64,000 nt of DNA from Heminiphilus faecis (GTDB taxonomy: Bacteria > Bacteroidota > Bacteroidia > Bacteroidales > Muribaculaceae). The DNA lies in assembly GCF_008728965.1 (NCBI RefSeq), contig NZ_VSMC01000001.1, positions 245,511-309,510 of the forward strand, in the 5' to 3' direction. Of the stretch, positions 57,481 to 64,000 are shown one piece after another (the first letter of the stretch is position 1; every line of letters begins with the position of its first letter). The position numbers and the translations under genes were made by a program. The notes under the pieces were generated by a model. The model did not search any database. It saw only the letters and a program-made list of their open reading frames with translations, and was not told the origin of the DNA.

Positions 57481-57554
57481 GGTGCGTTAGTTCAGTTGGT
57501 TAGAATACATGCCTGTCACGCATGGGGTCACGGGTTCGAGTCCCGTACGCACCG
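57481..57554 (+). tRNA. tRNA-Asp (GTC)
   Basis: 74 nt with a full cloverleaf. Acceptor GGTGCGT/ACGCACC; anticodon stem CATGC/GCATG around the loop CTGTCAC with anticodon GTC at 57515-57517; T arm ACGGG-TTCGAGT-CCCGT; discriminator G. The CCA end is not encoded. Confidence 0.96.
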
Positions 57555-57570
57555 CTGAGGAGAGAGGAAG

Positions 57571-57616
57571 AATGAGTAATTGTAATGCTTCGGCTTACTT
57601 TTACTCATTCTTTTTT
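57571..57616 (+). terminator. Intrinsic terminator after tRNA-Asp
   Basis: AATGAGTAA (57571-57579) with TTACTCATT (57601-57609), an inner GTAA/TTAC and GC-TTCG-GC stem-loop, then CTTTTTT. Confidence 0.85.
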
Positions 57617-57666
57617 GTACCCTCCGAATCCTCGTAACCCGTGTAAACATTAAAATGCAGCAGGCA

Positions 57667-58170
57667 GGTAGGGGCGCCAGTATTACGGCGCCCGCGAATC
57701 CGTATGGCCATATGCAATATTGTAATCCAAAGAATTACCCGAACCTGACAATTGTGTATTGCCATTCGTGTCGTGTTTATGCAATCCTATTTCCGTCGTC
57801 GCAATTATCCGGTTAAAGATTGAATGCAGCAAATTGGTAGGGGCGCCAGTATTACGGCGCCCGCAAAACCGTATGGCCATATGCAATATTGTAATTCAAA
57901 GAATTATCCGAACCTGACAATTGTGGATTGCCATGCGTGTCGTATCCGGACGCCGTGGTACTGGCGTCCCTACCATGAACGTGGTTGGTGATCAGTGAGT
58001 TGGCCCGCGAATCCGTGTGGCCATATGCAATATTGTAATCCAAAGAATTATCTGAACGGTACAATTGTGGATTGCCATGCGTGTCGTATGCGGACGCCGT
58101 GGTACTGGCGTCCCTACCACAAACATGGTTGGTTATCAGTGAATTGGTCCGCGAATCCGTATGGCGGGGC
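57667..58170. repeat. Tandem array of REP/BIME-type elements
   Basis: Three partial or complete units and a fragment. Unit B (57836-57974, 139 bp) is complete, with ends GGTAGGGGCGCC and GGCGTCCCTACC. Unit A (57667 to about 57777) keeps the left end but loses the right. Unit C (58004-58118) lacks the left arm but keeps the right end, and a fragment follows at 58149. Between the arms all share CCGTATGGCCATATGCAATA and ACAATTGTGGATTGCCATGC, with small differences. Units A and B are both preceded by ATGCAGCA; B and C are followed by similar sequence (TGGTTGGT-ATCAGTGA-TTGG). The ends match the elements at 8622 and 25952. Confidence 0.75.
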
Positions 58171-58375
58171 TGTAGTTTACCGGAGGCTGCAGGATACTGC
58201 AGATGCCTTGTCTCCGGCTTACGTTTTACATTAGCCGCAAAAGGCTCTCGCTATACCGTCGCTCTTTTTCATAAATAGATGTGTTAACATATTGTGCGTT
58301 TTCGCATTAACCAACATTAAATCGCGGATTAAATCGCATAATACCAGTACTTTATTCTGAAAATAAACTGTTAAT

Positions 58376-58418
58376 GCCCGATTATGCATAAAAACGGTGG
58401 CCTGTCATATTATCTTTG
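58376..58418 (+). promoter_or_regulatory. Promoter with the 20-bp element shared with the terminase cluster
   Basis: GCCCGATTATGCATAAAAAC (58376-58395), 15 bp, then the -7 box TATCTTTG (58411-58418) and CGG. One mismatch and no spacing change compared with 9831-9873. The lack of a -33 TTTG is also shared. Confidence 0.65.
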
Positions 58419-58451
58419 CGGGAAAACAACCCTTTAACCAATCATCATATT

Positions 58452-58934
58452 ATGAAACGCACGCCTAAATTTGATAGGGCATGGATCGAGTCCATAGCCA
58501 TGCTTCCCGCAGAACTTCAGCAGCCGCTTACCGATGCCATCAGGGAGTATCAGAAGACCGGTGCCGGTCCTGCCGGGCTGCATCCGATAGCACAATGCGT
58601 GTTCAATCTTCTTAAACCTGTGATAGACCGCCGGGCCAAGGCCGCGTCCTATCAGCGCCGTCGCCGCGAGGCCGCTGCTGGGGTGTACCGGGCACCCTCC
58701 GTCGTCGAAGCAGGTCGTCGTGTGAAGCAGGACCGTAAGTACATACGCCATCTTGCCAAACGCTGCAGCCTTACGCACGGTCAGCTCAAGTCGGAGGTCG
58801 ACCGTGTGTCGTCGCTGCTTGCCTGCAACGGCATAGACCGCATACCGCTCTTCCTGTACAAGGAGTACCTCGAACAGTACATAGCCGGCAATACGGCGCC
58901 CATGGTACCCGATGTGGGTAACTGTGCTACATAA
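58452..58934 (+). CDS. DUF6291-like phage-type protein
   Basis: 160 residues from the ATG at 58452; a longer reading from 58416 starts inside the -7 box and is rejected. The N-terminal 75 residues (WIESIAMLPAELQQPLTDAI then LHPIAQCVFNLLKPVIDRRAKA and an Arg-rich stretch) follow the pattern of DUF6291 proteins, found mostly in phages and mobile elements: a helical domain ending in IFxLIKPxID. The rest is basic, with GRRVKQDRKYIRHLAKRCSLTHGQLKSEVD, which may be a helix-turn-helix. A DNA-binding role is likely but unproven. Monocistronic, and sharing a promoter element with the terminase cluster. Confidence 0.7.
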   Translation: MKRTPKFDRAWIESIAMLPAELQQPLTDAIREYQKTGAGPAGLHPIAQCVFNLLKPVIDRRAKAASYQRRRREAAAGVYRAPSVVEAGRRVKQDRKYIRHLAKRCSLTHGQLKSEVDRVSSLLACNGIDRIPLFLYKEYLEQYIAGNTAPMVPDVGNCAT

Positions 58935-59079
58935 TACGGCGATGTATATCTGTGCCGCCTGCATGTTATGCCGAGGTCAGAAGGGCCATCGAATCGAATA
59001 AAACCGCCGTGATGATTGTAGATGTATGGTTATTTTTGCTGTTTTATAACATTTTGCTTGAAATATTAAAAATAATGCG

Positions 59080-59087
59080 TACATTTG
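59080..59087 (+). promoter_or_regulatory. -7 box for the Lrp-family gene
   Basis: TACATTTG, 37 bp before the ATG at 59125. Confidence 0.5.
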
Positions 59088-59124
59088 CTAAAAAATTGGT
59101 AGGAATTTGTAATCATGCAATTTT

Positions 59125-59586
59125 ATGGAGAAAATTGACAACCTTGATCGTAAAATACTCGAAATAGTTATGCGCAACGCCCGTATACCCTCCAAGGATG
59201 TGGCTATGGAGTGCGGTGTGTCGCGTGCCGCCATACACCAGCGTCTGCAGCGTATGATCGATCTTAAGGTCATCACCGGCTCGGGTTACCATGTCAATCC
59301 AAAAGTACTGGGTTACCGCACATGTACTTACATCGGTGTTAATCTTGACCGCGGGGCCATGTATCGCGATGTAGTGCCGGAGCTTGAGAAAATACCGGAA
59401 ATTGTGGAGTGTCATTTCACTACCGGCCCATATACCATGCTTATTAAATTGTATGCCCGTGATAACGAGCATCTTATGGAGTTGTTAAATGACCGTATAC
59501 AGACTATACACGGCGTCAACGGCACAGAGACTCTCATCTCGCTCGACAGCAGTATCGATCGTGAGATACCCATTAACTACGAATAA
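59125..59586 (+). CDS. Lrp/AsnC family transcriptional regulator
   Basis: 153 residues, normal for the family. N-terminal HTH (IDNLDRKILEIVMRNARIPSKDVA, then VSRAAIHQRLQRMIDLKVITG) and a C-terminal RAM ligand-binding domain (GAMYRDVVPELEKIPEIVECHFTTGPYTMLIKLYA). Members respond to amino acids as octamers. Ligand and targets cannot be read. Monocistronic. Confidence 0.95.
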   Translation: MEKIDNLDRKILEIVMRNARIPSKDVAMECGVSRAAIHQRLQRMIDLKVITGSGYHVNPKVLGYRTCTYIGVNLDRGAMYRDVVPELEKIPEIVECHFTTGPYTMLIKLYARDNEHLMELLNDRIQTIHGVNGTETLISLDSSIDREIPINYE

Positions 59587-59631
59587 TACAATCTTATAGC
59601 CGTACAAAGGCGGCAATTCAAAAAAAATCGT

Positions 59632-59639
59632 TATTTTTG
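59632..59639 (+). promoter_or_regulatory. -7 box for dtd
   Basis: TATTTTTG, 20 bp before the ATG at 59660. Confidence 0.55.
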
Positions 59640-59659
59640 TGTCATAAGATACGAAAATA

Positions 59660-60112
59660 ATGCGACTTGTTATACAACGTGTGTCATCGGCTTCAGTAAG
59701 CGTCGACGGTAAACTTCATTCAGCCGTCGACCGCGGTATGCTTGTACTTGTAGGTGTCGAAAACGGCGACACCGAGGCCGATATGCAATGGCTTGCGGCC
59801 AAGACGGTGTCATTGCGGATATTTGACGATGAAAATGGCGTGATGAACCGCTCTGTGGCAGATGTAGGAGGAGATATACTTGCCGTAAGTCAGTTCACTC
59901 TCACGGCATCGACGCGTAAAGGCAACAGACCGAGTTATATAAGGGCTGCCGGTCATGAACTGGCTGTGCCGCTTTATGAGAATTTCTGTATGGAATTGTC
60001 GAGGCTTCTCGGCAGGGAAGTGAAGCGAGGCATATTCGGAGCCGACATGAAAGTAAGCCTTGTAAATGACGGGCCGGTAACGATAGTAATCGATTCAAGG
60101 CTTAAAGAATGA
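59660..60112 (+). CDS. dtd: D-aminoacyl-tRNA deacylase
   Basis: 150 residues. Start [16 protein letters not shown], the catalytic-site motif SQFTLTAST near residue 77, and the chirality-sensing GPVT in [10 protein letters not shown] near the C-terminus. It removes D-amino acids (and glycine mischarged on tRNA-Ala). The stop overlaps the MazG-like start by 4 bp (ATGA). Confidence 0.97.
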   Translation: MRLVIQRVSSASVSVDGKLHSAVDRGMLVLVGVENGDTEADMQWLAAKTVSLRIFDDENGVMNRSVADVGGDILAVSQFTLTASTRKGNRPSYIRAAGHELAVPLYENFCMELSRLLGREVKRGIFGADMKVSLVNDGPVTIVIDSRLKE

Positions 60113-60453
60113 GCGATATGGAGCACAAGGAGCTTTCTGTAAGCGAGGCTCAGCAGATGGTGGACCGCTGGATAACGACGGTAGGAGTACGATATTTCTC
60201 GCCTCTTACCAATATGGCCATACTTGCCGAAGAGGTGGGGGAGGTAGCACGTATAATGGCCCGTCGATTCGGTGACCAGTCGTTTAAATCAGGGGAAGCC
60301 GACACTTTAGGCGATGAACTCGCCGACGTGATGTGGGTGGTGATGGCTATCGCCAACCAGACAGGTGTGGACCTTACTGAGGCCTTTTACAAAAATCTTG
60401 ACAAGAAGACCGAACGAGACGCCTTGCGACACCGTTTAAATGAGAAACTGTAA
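60109..60453 (+). CDS. MazG-type nucleotide pyrophosphohydrolase
   Basis: 114 residues. A single MazG domain with [19 protein letters not shown] (EExxE, metal-binding glutamates) and [20 protein letters not shown] (ExxD). This fits short dCTPase/MazG-like enzymes that hydrolyse (d)NTPs to monophosphates. Translationally coupled to dtd; deoC follows 24 bp later, so the three may form a tRNA/nucleotide-maintenance operon. Confidence 0.92.
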   Translation: MSDMEHKELSVSEAQQMVDRWITTVGVRYFSPLTNMAILAEEVGEVARIMARRFGDQSFKSGEADTLGDELADVMWVVMAIANQTGVDLTEAFYKNLDKKTERDALRHRLNEKL

Positions 60454-60477
60454 ATAAACAATAAAACCCATTTAGTT

Positions 60478-61362
60478 ATGAGCGATAAATATCATGACAC
60501 CGTAGCCGCATCAAAGGTTACTGCCGATGACGCTGTAGTTAAAGCCGAAGTCGAAAAGATACTTTCGGAGCACTTGGCTGAAAATATGAATAAGGATGTC
60601 TACAAGGCTATCCTTAACTGTATAGACCTCACCACACTCTCTACAACCGACTCGCCGATGTCGGTGGCTGACTTCACGGAGAGGGTCAATGCTTTTGACA
60701 ACGAGCATCCCGAATTGAAAAACGTGGCCGCGATATGTGTTTATCCTAACTTCGCCCAGCTGGTGCGTACGGTACTCGATGTGTCGGACGTAAAGGTAGC
60801 CTGTGTGTCGGGAGCTTTTCCCTCGGCCCAGTCGTTTCTCGAAGTCAAGATAGCCGAAACCGCGCTGGCTGTCGAAGGCGGTGCTGACGAAATCGACATT
60901 GTGTTTAATGTAGGCAACTATCTTGACGGTGACTGGGAAGAGGTGGCTGACGAAATTATCGAACAGAAGCATGCCTGCCGCGAGGCTCATCTAAAGGTAA
61001 TACTCGAGACTGGTGCCCTTAAGACGGCCGAGAACATACGCAACGCTTCGGTACTGTCGATGTATTCGGGCGCCGACTTCATCAAGACCTCTACAGGCAA
61101 GGTATATGAAGGAGCGTCGCTCGAGGCAGCTTACGTTATGGCCCAGTGTATAAAAGAATACTACGAGAATACTGGCAACAAGGTCGGATTCAAGGCTGCC
61201 GGAGGTATATCGACGACTGTCGATGCTGTCAAGTACTATACGGTCATAAAGGAAGTGCTTGGTGAGGAATGGCTTGACAATACGCTGTTCCGCATAGGTG
61301 CGAGTCGTCTTGCCAACAATCTGCTTGGCGACATCTTGGGTGAAAACGTCAAGTGTTTTTAG
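60478..61362 (+). CDS. deoC: Deoxyribose-phosphate aldolase
   Basis: 294 residues. TIM barrel with IAICVYPNFAQ, KVACVSGAFPSAQ, GADEIDIVFNVG, KVILETGAL and the Schiff-base lysine in DFIKTSTGK near residue 208; GFKAAGGIST holds the second catalytic lysine. It splits 2-deoxyribose-5-phosphate into glyceraldehyde-3-phosphate and acetaldehyde. The N-terminus is about 40 residues longer than in short DeoC forms, similar to the E. coli-type class. Confidence 0.96.
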   Translation: MSDKYHDTVAASKVTADDAVVKAEVEKILSEHLAENMNKDVYKAILNCIDLTTLSTTDSPMSVADFTERVNAFDNEHPELKNVAAICVYPNFAQLVRTVLDVSDVKVACVSGAFPSAQSFLEVKIAETALAVEGGADEIDIVFNVGNYLDGDWEEVADEIIEQKHACREAHLKVILETGALKTAENIRNASVLSMYSGADFIKTSTGKVYEGASLEAAYVMAQCIKEYYENTGNKVGFKAAGGISTTVDAVKYYTVIKEVLGEEWLDNTLFRIGASRLANNLLGDILGENVKCF

Positions 61363-61373
61363 ATATAGATGTC

Positions 61374-61796
61374 ATGCAGTATTGGGCATTGATCAATAAC
61401 GTAAAAGTGGGTCCGCTTTACTTCGACCAGTTATGTGCTATAGGAGTAAAGCGTGACACTCTTGTATGGCGCGAAGGACTTCGGCAATGGATGCCGGCGG
61501 ATAGGGTGCCGGAGCTGATGCAGCTTTTTCCTCAGCATGTGTCGCGATTGGTGCAGTGCCCGCCCACTTATCTGGCGTGGGCAGTGGTGCTGACTCTGCT
61601 TTGTTGTCTTCCTGCGGGAATAGTGGCCATAGTATATTCTTCGAATGTTGAGTCAAAGTATGCTCAGGGCGACCTTGCCGGAGCACAGAGGGCATCGCAG
61701 AATGCCCAGATATGGTGTATACTCTCGTTTGTATTGGGTATCATAGGGCTTCCGTTTGCATTTATCACCGGAATGCCGTTTAACTGGCTCGTTTAG
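61374..61796 (+). CDS. GYF_2 plus CD225-type membrane protein
   Basis: 140 residues from the ATG at 61374. The frame opens at a GTG inside deoC (61353), but the ATG gives a product that starts directly with the GYF_2 domain (YWALINNVKVGPLYFDQL, LVWREGLRQWMPADRV). Two membrane segments follow in a CD225/dispanin arrangement (TYLAWAVVLTLLCCLPAGIVAIVYSSNVESKYAQGDLAGA, shown only in outline, and a final hydrophobic stretch). A common Bacteroidetes domain pair of unknown role. It lies 5 bp upstream of a DUF2752 gene. Confidence 0.85.
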   Translation: MQYWALINNVKVGPLYFDQLCAIGVKRDTLVWREGLRQWMPADRVPELMQLFPQHVSRLVQCPPTYLAWAVVLTLLCCLPAGIVAIVYSSNVESKYAQGDLAGAQRASQNAQIWCILSFVLGIIGLPFAFITGMPFNWLV

Positions 61797-61801
61797 AAGC
61801 T

Positions 61802-62179
61802 ATGACTGCGGGTCGTAATTATAGTATAGCGCTGCTTGTGTGCATTGCGGCGGCATTGTTGTGTTGTGTCTATTTTTATTTCGATCCCGGTGACAGCGCG
61901 TTTTTCCCGAAGTGTCCGTTTCTTGTCCTGACCGGATGGCAGTGTCCGGGCTGTGGCAGTCAGCGGGCCATACATGCCCTGCTACACGGTGACATAGCCG
62001 GTGCGTGGAGCTACAATGCTCTGCTTGTTCTGGCCATAGTGCCGGTAGCCGTTTTGCTTACAGCGGAGATGCTCCGCTGCCGTTATCCGCGCTTTTACCA
62101 TGCCGTCAACTCGCAGTGGTCCATCTGGGGGTGTTTTGCCGTCATTACGGCATGGTGGATAGGCCGCAATATATTTTGA
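61802..62179 (+). CDS. DUF2752 membrane protein
   Basis: 125 residues, three hydrophobic segments. The family motif is present: CPFLVLTGWQCPGCGSQRAIHALLHGD (quoted in part: WQCPGCGSQRAIHALLHGD), where the CPxCG region suggests metal or thiol chemistry at the membrane. Function unknown. Five bases after the GYF/CD225 gene; the two families often occur side by side, so they probably act together. Confidence 0.88.
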   Translation: MTAGRNYSIALLVCIAAALLCCVYFYFDPGDSAFFPKCPFLVLTGWQCPGCGSQRAIHALLHGDIAGAWSYNALLVLAIVPVAVLLTAEMLRCRYPRFYHAVNSQWSIWGCFAVITAWWIGRNIF

Positions 62180-62201
62180 TATATGCGAGGCTGTGAATGG
62201 C

Positions 62202-63038
62202 CTAAAATTCGCTGAAAAATACGGGTTTGATAACAAAGCCGACACGCAGTTGCGAGCGAAATTTATTATAATCGAGCAGCCCCTCTCCGTAACCGTTGTA
62301 AAACTGTAGAAACAGATATTGGTTTTCGTTGTTTGAGAGCTTGTAACTCAGTTCGACTACGGTATTGTAGTTGAGGTTCCAGCCCTTGCGTTTGGTAAGT
62401 ATAATTGACGCTCCGAAGCGTTTTGACAGAGTGTTGTAGCTCATGCCGAACTGGTATAGGCCGTAGTAGTCGAGGAGGTCACGGTTGTTTTCACCGTCGA
62501 CAATAGGTATCCAGTACTTACCGTAGATCATCATCGTTGGGTCAATGAATATGTTGGCCGCGAGCGATATGCGGTTCCATGAACGGCTCGCCTTGTGTGA
62601 TTTGCCGTTGCTCTCGTGTTCGAGAATAAGCGATACCTTTCCGATAAAGCGGTTTTTTACGAAAAGCGGCTTTGTAAGACCTATACCGGGATTGAAGTTC
62701 AGGTCGGTCATCGGGAATGACTTCTGGAGCACGTTCCAAAAACATTTCTGCGTGTAGAAAAGATATAGGTATGTGTGCCAAGGAAGCACGCTCTTGGTTA
62801 ACCGCTGCGCTATTGATATCTGAAATTTAACGTTTGTATTGGCTTTTGTGGCTTTAGGACCTACCGATGGACCGAAAATAAAATAATTGTCCTTGTACAG
62901 CCCGAAGAACGGACTGTTGTCGAAGGCTTTGCGCACGCTGTCGGTGTCAATCACCTCACTCGGCGAAGGACTTATTATCTGTCCGCGGGCGGCAATAGCA
63001 ATTAATGTTATAACACTTATAAGCAATAATCGTCGCAT
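62202..63038 (-). CDS. pldA: Outer-membrane phospholipase A1 (OMPLA)
   Basis: 278 residues with a signal peptide (cleavage near ARGQI, about 20). A beta-barrel pattern of alternating strands follows, ending in a terminal aromatic-type strand. The OMPLA motif is visible: LEHESNGKSHKASRSWNRI, containing the catalytic His and Ser and the downstream Asn, with the family YTQKCFWN segment before it. It hydrolyses phospholipids that reach the outer leaflet. Monocistronic, with TAACTTTG at 63081-63074. Confidence 0.92.
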   Translation of the reverse strand: MRRLLLISVITLIAIAARGQIISPSPSEVIDTDSVRKAFDNSPFFGLYKDNYFIFGPSVGPKATKANTNVKFQISIAQRLTKSVLPWHTYLYLFYTQKCFWNVLQKSFPMTDLNFNPGIGLTKPLFVKNRFIGKVSLILEHESNGKSHKASRSWNRISLAANIFIDPTMMIYGKYWIPIVDGENNRDLLDYYGLYQFGMSYNTLSKRFGASIILTKRKGWNLNYNTVVELSYKLSNNENQYLFLQFYNGYGEGLLDYNKFRSQLRVGFVIKPVFFSEF

Positions 63039-63073
63039 AGCTGTTGGTTGTCGATTGCAATTATAATGCTTTA

Positions 63074-63081
63074 CAAAGTTA
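63074..63081 (-). promoter_or_regulatory. -7 box for pldA
   Basis: TAACTTTG on the minus strand, 35 bp before the ATG at 63038. Confidence 0.55.
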
Positions 63082-63169
63082 AAAAGTTTAAACTGACTTC
63101 AATTATTTCAAAAGTATAATTTTATCGTCTATAATTCCGTTTTTTCTTTGAGGGGTGACGGGTTATGAC

Positions 63170-63177
63170 TACCTTTG
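63170..63177 (+). promoter_or_regulatory. -7 box for the 63206 gene
   Basis: TACCTTTG on the plus strand, 28 bp before the GTG start. Confidence 0.55.
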
Positions 63178-63205
63178 TACTACACAATATAAATGTGAGT
63201 TAGCT

Positions 63206-64000
63206 GTGAAAATATTAAAGACTTTATACATTCTTGCTTTGGCTGTTCTGGCTGTGGCGTGCGGCGATGACACCGAGTTTCGCATTGCTGGTGAAGTGCA
63301 GGGGCTCGGCACACGTGCTATCAATATGCTTTATGTGGCTGACGGTTCGGTGCGTTCGGTGTCTACGGCGGCTATAGACGGCAAGTTTGATTTGCGCGGC
63401 AATTCGTCGGATTATACAATGGTGGAGCTGTTTGTCGGAGCCAAAGGCAATGTGCCCTTGGCACGTATGCTTGTCAAGAACGGACAAACACTTCATTGCA
63501 AGCTCGACATTGAGAACCCTTCGGAAAACGAGATAAAAGGCAACAAGCCTTCAGAGCAGTGGTGCAGGTTTGTCAGAGATAATGCGGCGGTGCTTTATGA
63601 CGGTACTCCCGGCATGGTGAACTCTGCCGTGAAGAAATATGTGGAGAGCAATCCTGACAACATAGTGTCGTCGCTTCTTATGCTTACATCTTACAACTCG
63701 GTCAATAACGAATCGCGGGCCGACTCGCTTTTTGCGGTGATAGCGCCCGAGGCGCGTCCTGCCAAATTGGTTGATGACTACCGTTTGTTGCTGTCATATA
63801 ATAACAGTGCGGCATTGAATGCCAAAGTAAGGTCGTTTACTTTGTATTCGGCCGGTGACTCCTTGGAGCGTTATTCACCTTATAAATCGGCGTATTCTCT
63901 GCTCTATTTTACTGACGGTACGAAACGGTCCGATACTATTGTACGTCAGATAAAGCGTCCTTACGACGATTATACACGCAGGCGGTTCAGAGTGGTGGAG
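63206..64000 (+). CDS. Lipoprotein, DUF4369-like, cut by the window edge
   Basis: From a GTG at 63206 the frame is open for 265 codons to the edge with no stop. The product starts VKILKTLYILALAVLAVACGDD, a lipoprotein signal with lipobox AVAC. Then comes a strand-rich domain (FRIAGEVQGLGTRAINMLYVADGSVRS, AIDGKFDLRGNSSDYTMVEL) of the DUF4369 type, which in Bacteroidetes usually precedes a thioredoxin-like domain. The thioredoxin domain would be further on and is not seen. No ATG is available near the start. Confidence 0.75.
   Translation, partial: MKILKTLYILALAVLAVACGDDTEFRIAGEVQGLGTRAINMLYVADGSVRSVSTAAIDGKFDLRGNSSDYTMVELFVGAKGNVPLARMLVKNGQTLHCKLDIENPSENEIKGNKPSEQWCRFVRDNAAVLYDGTPGMVNSAVKKYVESNPDNIVSSLLMLTSYNSVNNESRADSLFAVIAPEARPAKLVDDYRLLLSYNNSAALNAKVRSFTLYSAGDSLERYSPYKSAYSLLYFTDGTKRSDTIVRQIKRPYDDYTRRRFRVVE

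Noticed and set aside
57667-58170. Possible CRISPR array
   Set aside because: Units are about 140 bp, contain inverted ends, have no regular short repeat-spacer pattern, and no cas gene lies in the window.
57683-58278. Short open frames inside the repeat array (both strands)
   Set aside because: They repeat the same peptide because they read the repeat itself; no promoter or start context.
58416-58451. N-terminal extension of the DUF6291-like gene
   Set aside because: Starts with the TTG of the -7 box TATCTTTG.

Overview
The window looks like chromosomal DNA of a Bacteroidales bacterium, most likely a gut Muribaculaceae-type organism. Almost every transcription unit is preceded by the Bacteroidetes -7 box TAnnTTTG. 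Shine-Dalgarno sequences are essentially absent. The gene content includes type IX secretion parts (PorZ, a PorE-like lipoprotein), SusB-like GH97, several periplasmic GH2 and GH95 enzymes, GSCFA, DUF4294 and the Bacteroidales lptE-TPR-secG order. The family assignment is inference; no rRNA or taxonomic marker was compared.

Layout. 0-1.5 kb: minus-strand alanine dehydrogenase-like gene (cut by the edge), aroK and a NUDIX hydrolase. 2.2-3.9 kb: two secreted paralogues sharing a C-terminal domain, one with a PEGA domain. 4.1-8.5 kb: GH2, YqeY-like protein, serS. 8.6 kb: a REP/BIME-type repeat, then an AraC regulator. 9.8-15.2 kb: a phage-derived cluster (large unknown protein, intact terminase large subunit, two small unknown proteins) with no capsid, portal or integrase. 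15.3-22.7 kb: thioredoxin, Ca/Na antiporter, GH2, GH97, metY. 22.8-30.6 kb: minus-strand run with GSCFA protein, PorE-like OmpA lipoprotein, secG, TPR protein, lptE, sigma-54 activator, acyltransferase, and a hipB gene followed by a broken hipA. 30.7-43.1 kb: AI-2E transporter, a GH95-GH2 operon with an unusual upstream leader-peptide/terminator unit, an SDR/DUF1846 operon, and uxaBA.

43.3-44.9 kb: mdh, a 17-bp perfect hairpin, then about 450 bp of very AT-rich DNA with clustered DnaA-box-like 9-mers. Gene orientation and base skew change across this point, so it is my candidate for the chromosomal replication origin. 44.9-51.7 kb: nadA-leuS-rdgB-porZ. 51.8-57.3 kb: unknown protein, DUF4294 protein, nadB, argS, BI-1 family protein. 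57.5 kb: tRNA-Asp followed by a tandem array of the same REP-type repeat. 58.4 kb: a DUF6291-like phage-type gene whose promoter carries the same 20-bp element, at the same spacing, as the terminase cluster 48 kb away. 59-64 kb: Lrp regulator, dtd, mazG-like, deoC, a GYF/CD225 membrane protein, DUF2752, OMPLA-type phospholipase and an edge-truncated lipoprotein.

The most interesting candidates are (1) the orphan terminase cluster and the distant DUF6291 gene joined by a shared promoter element, (2) the putative oriC between mdh and nadA, (3) GTAG-headed REP/BIME repeats with compensatory stem changes, and (4) the 23-codon leader peptide whose own codons form a terminator.
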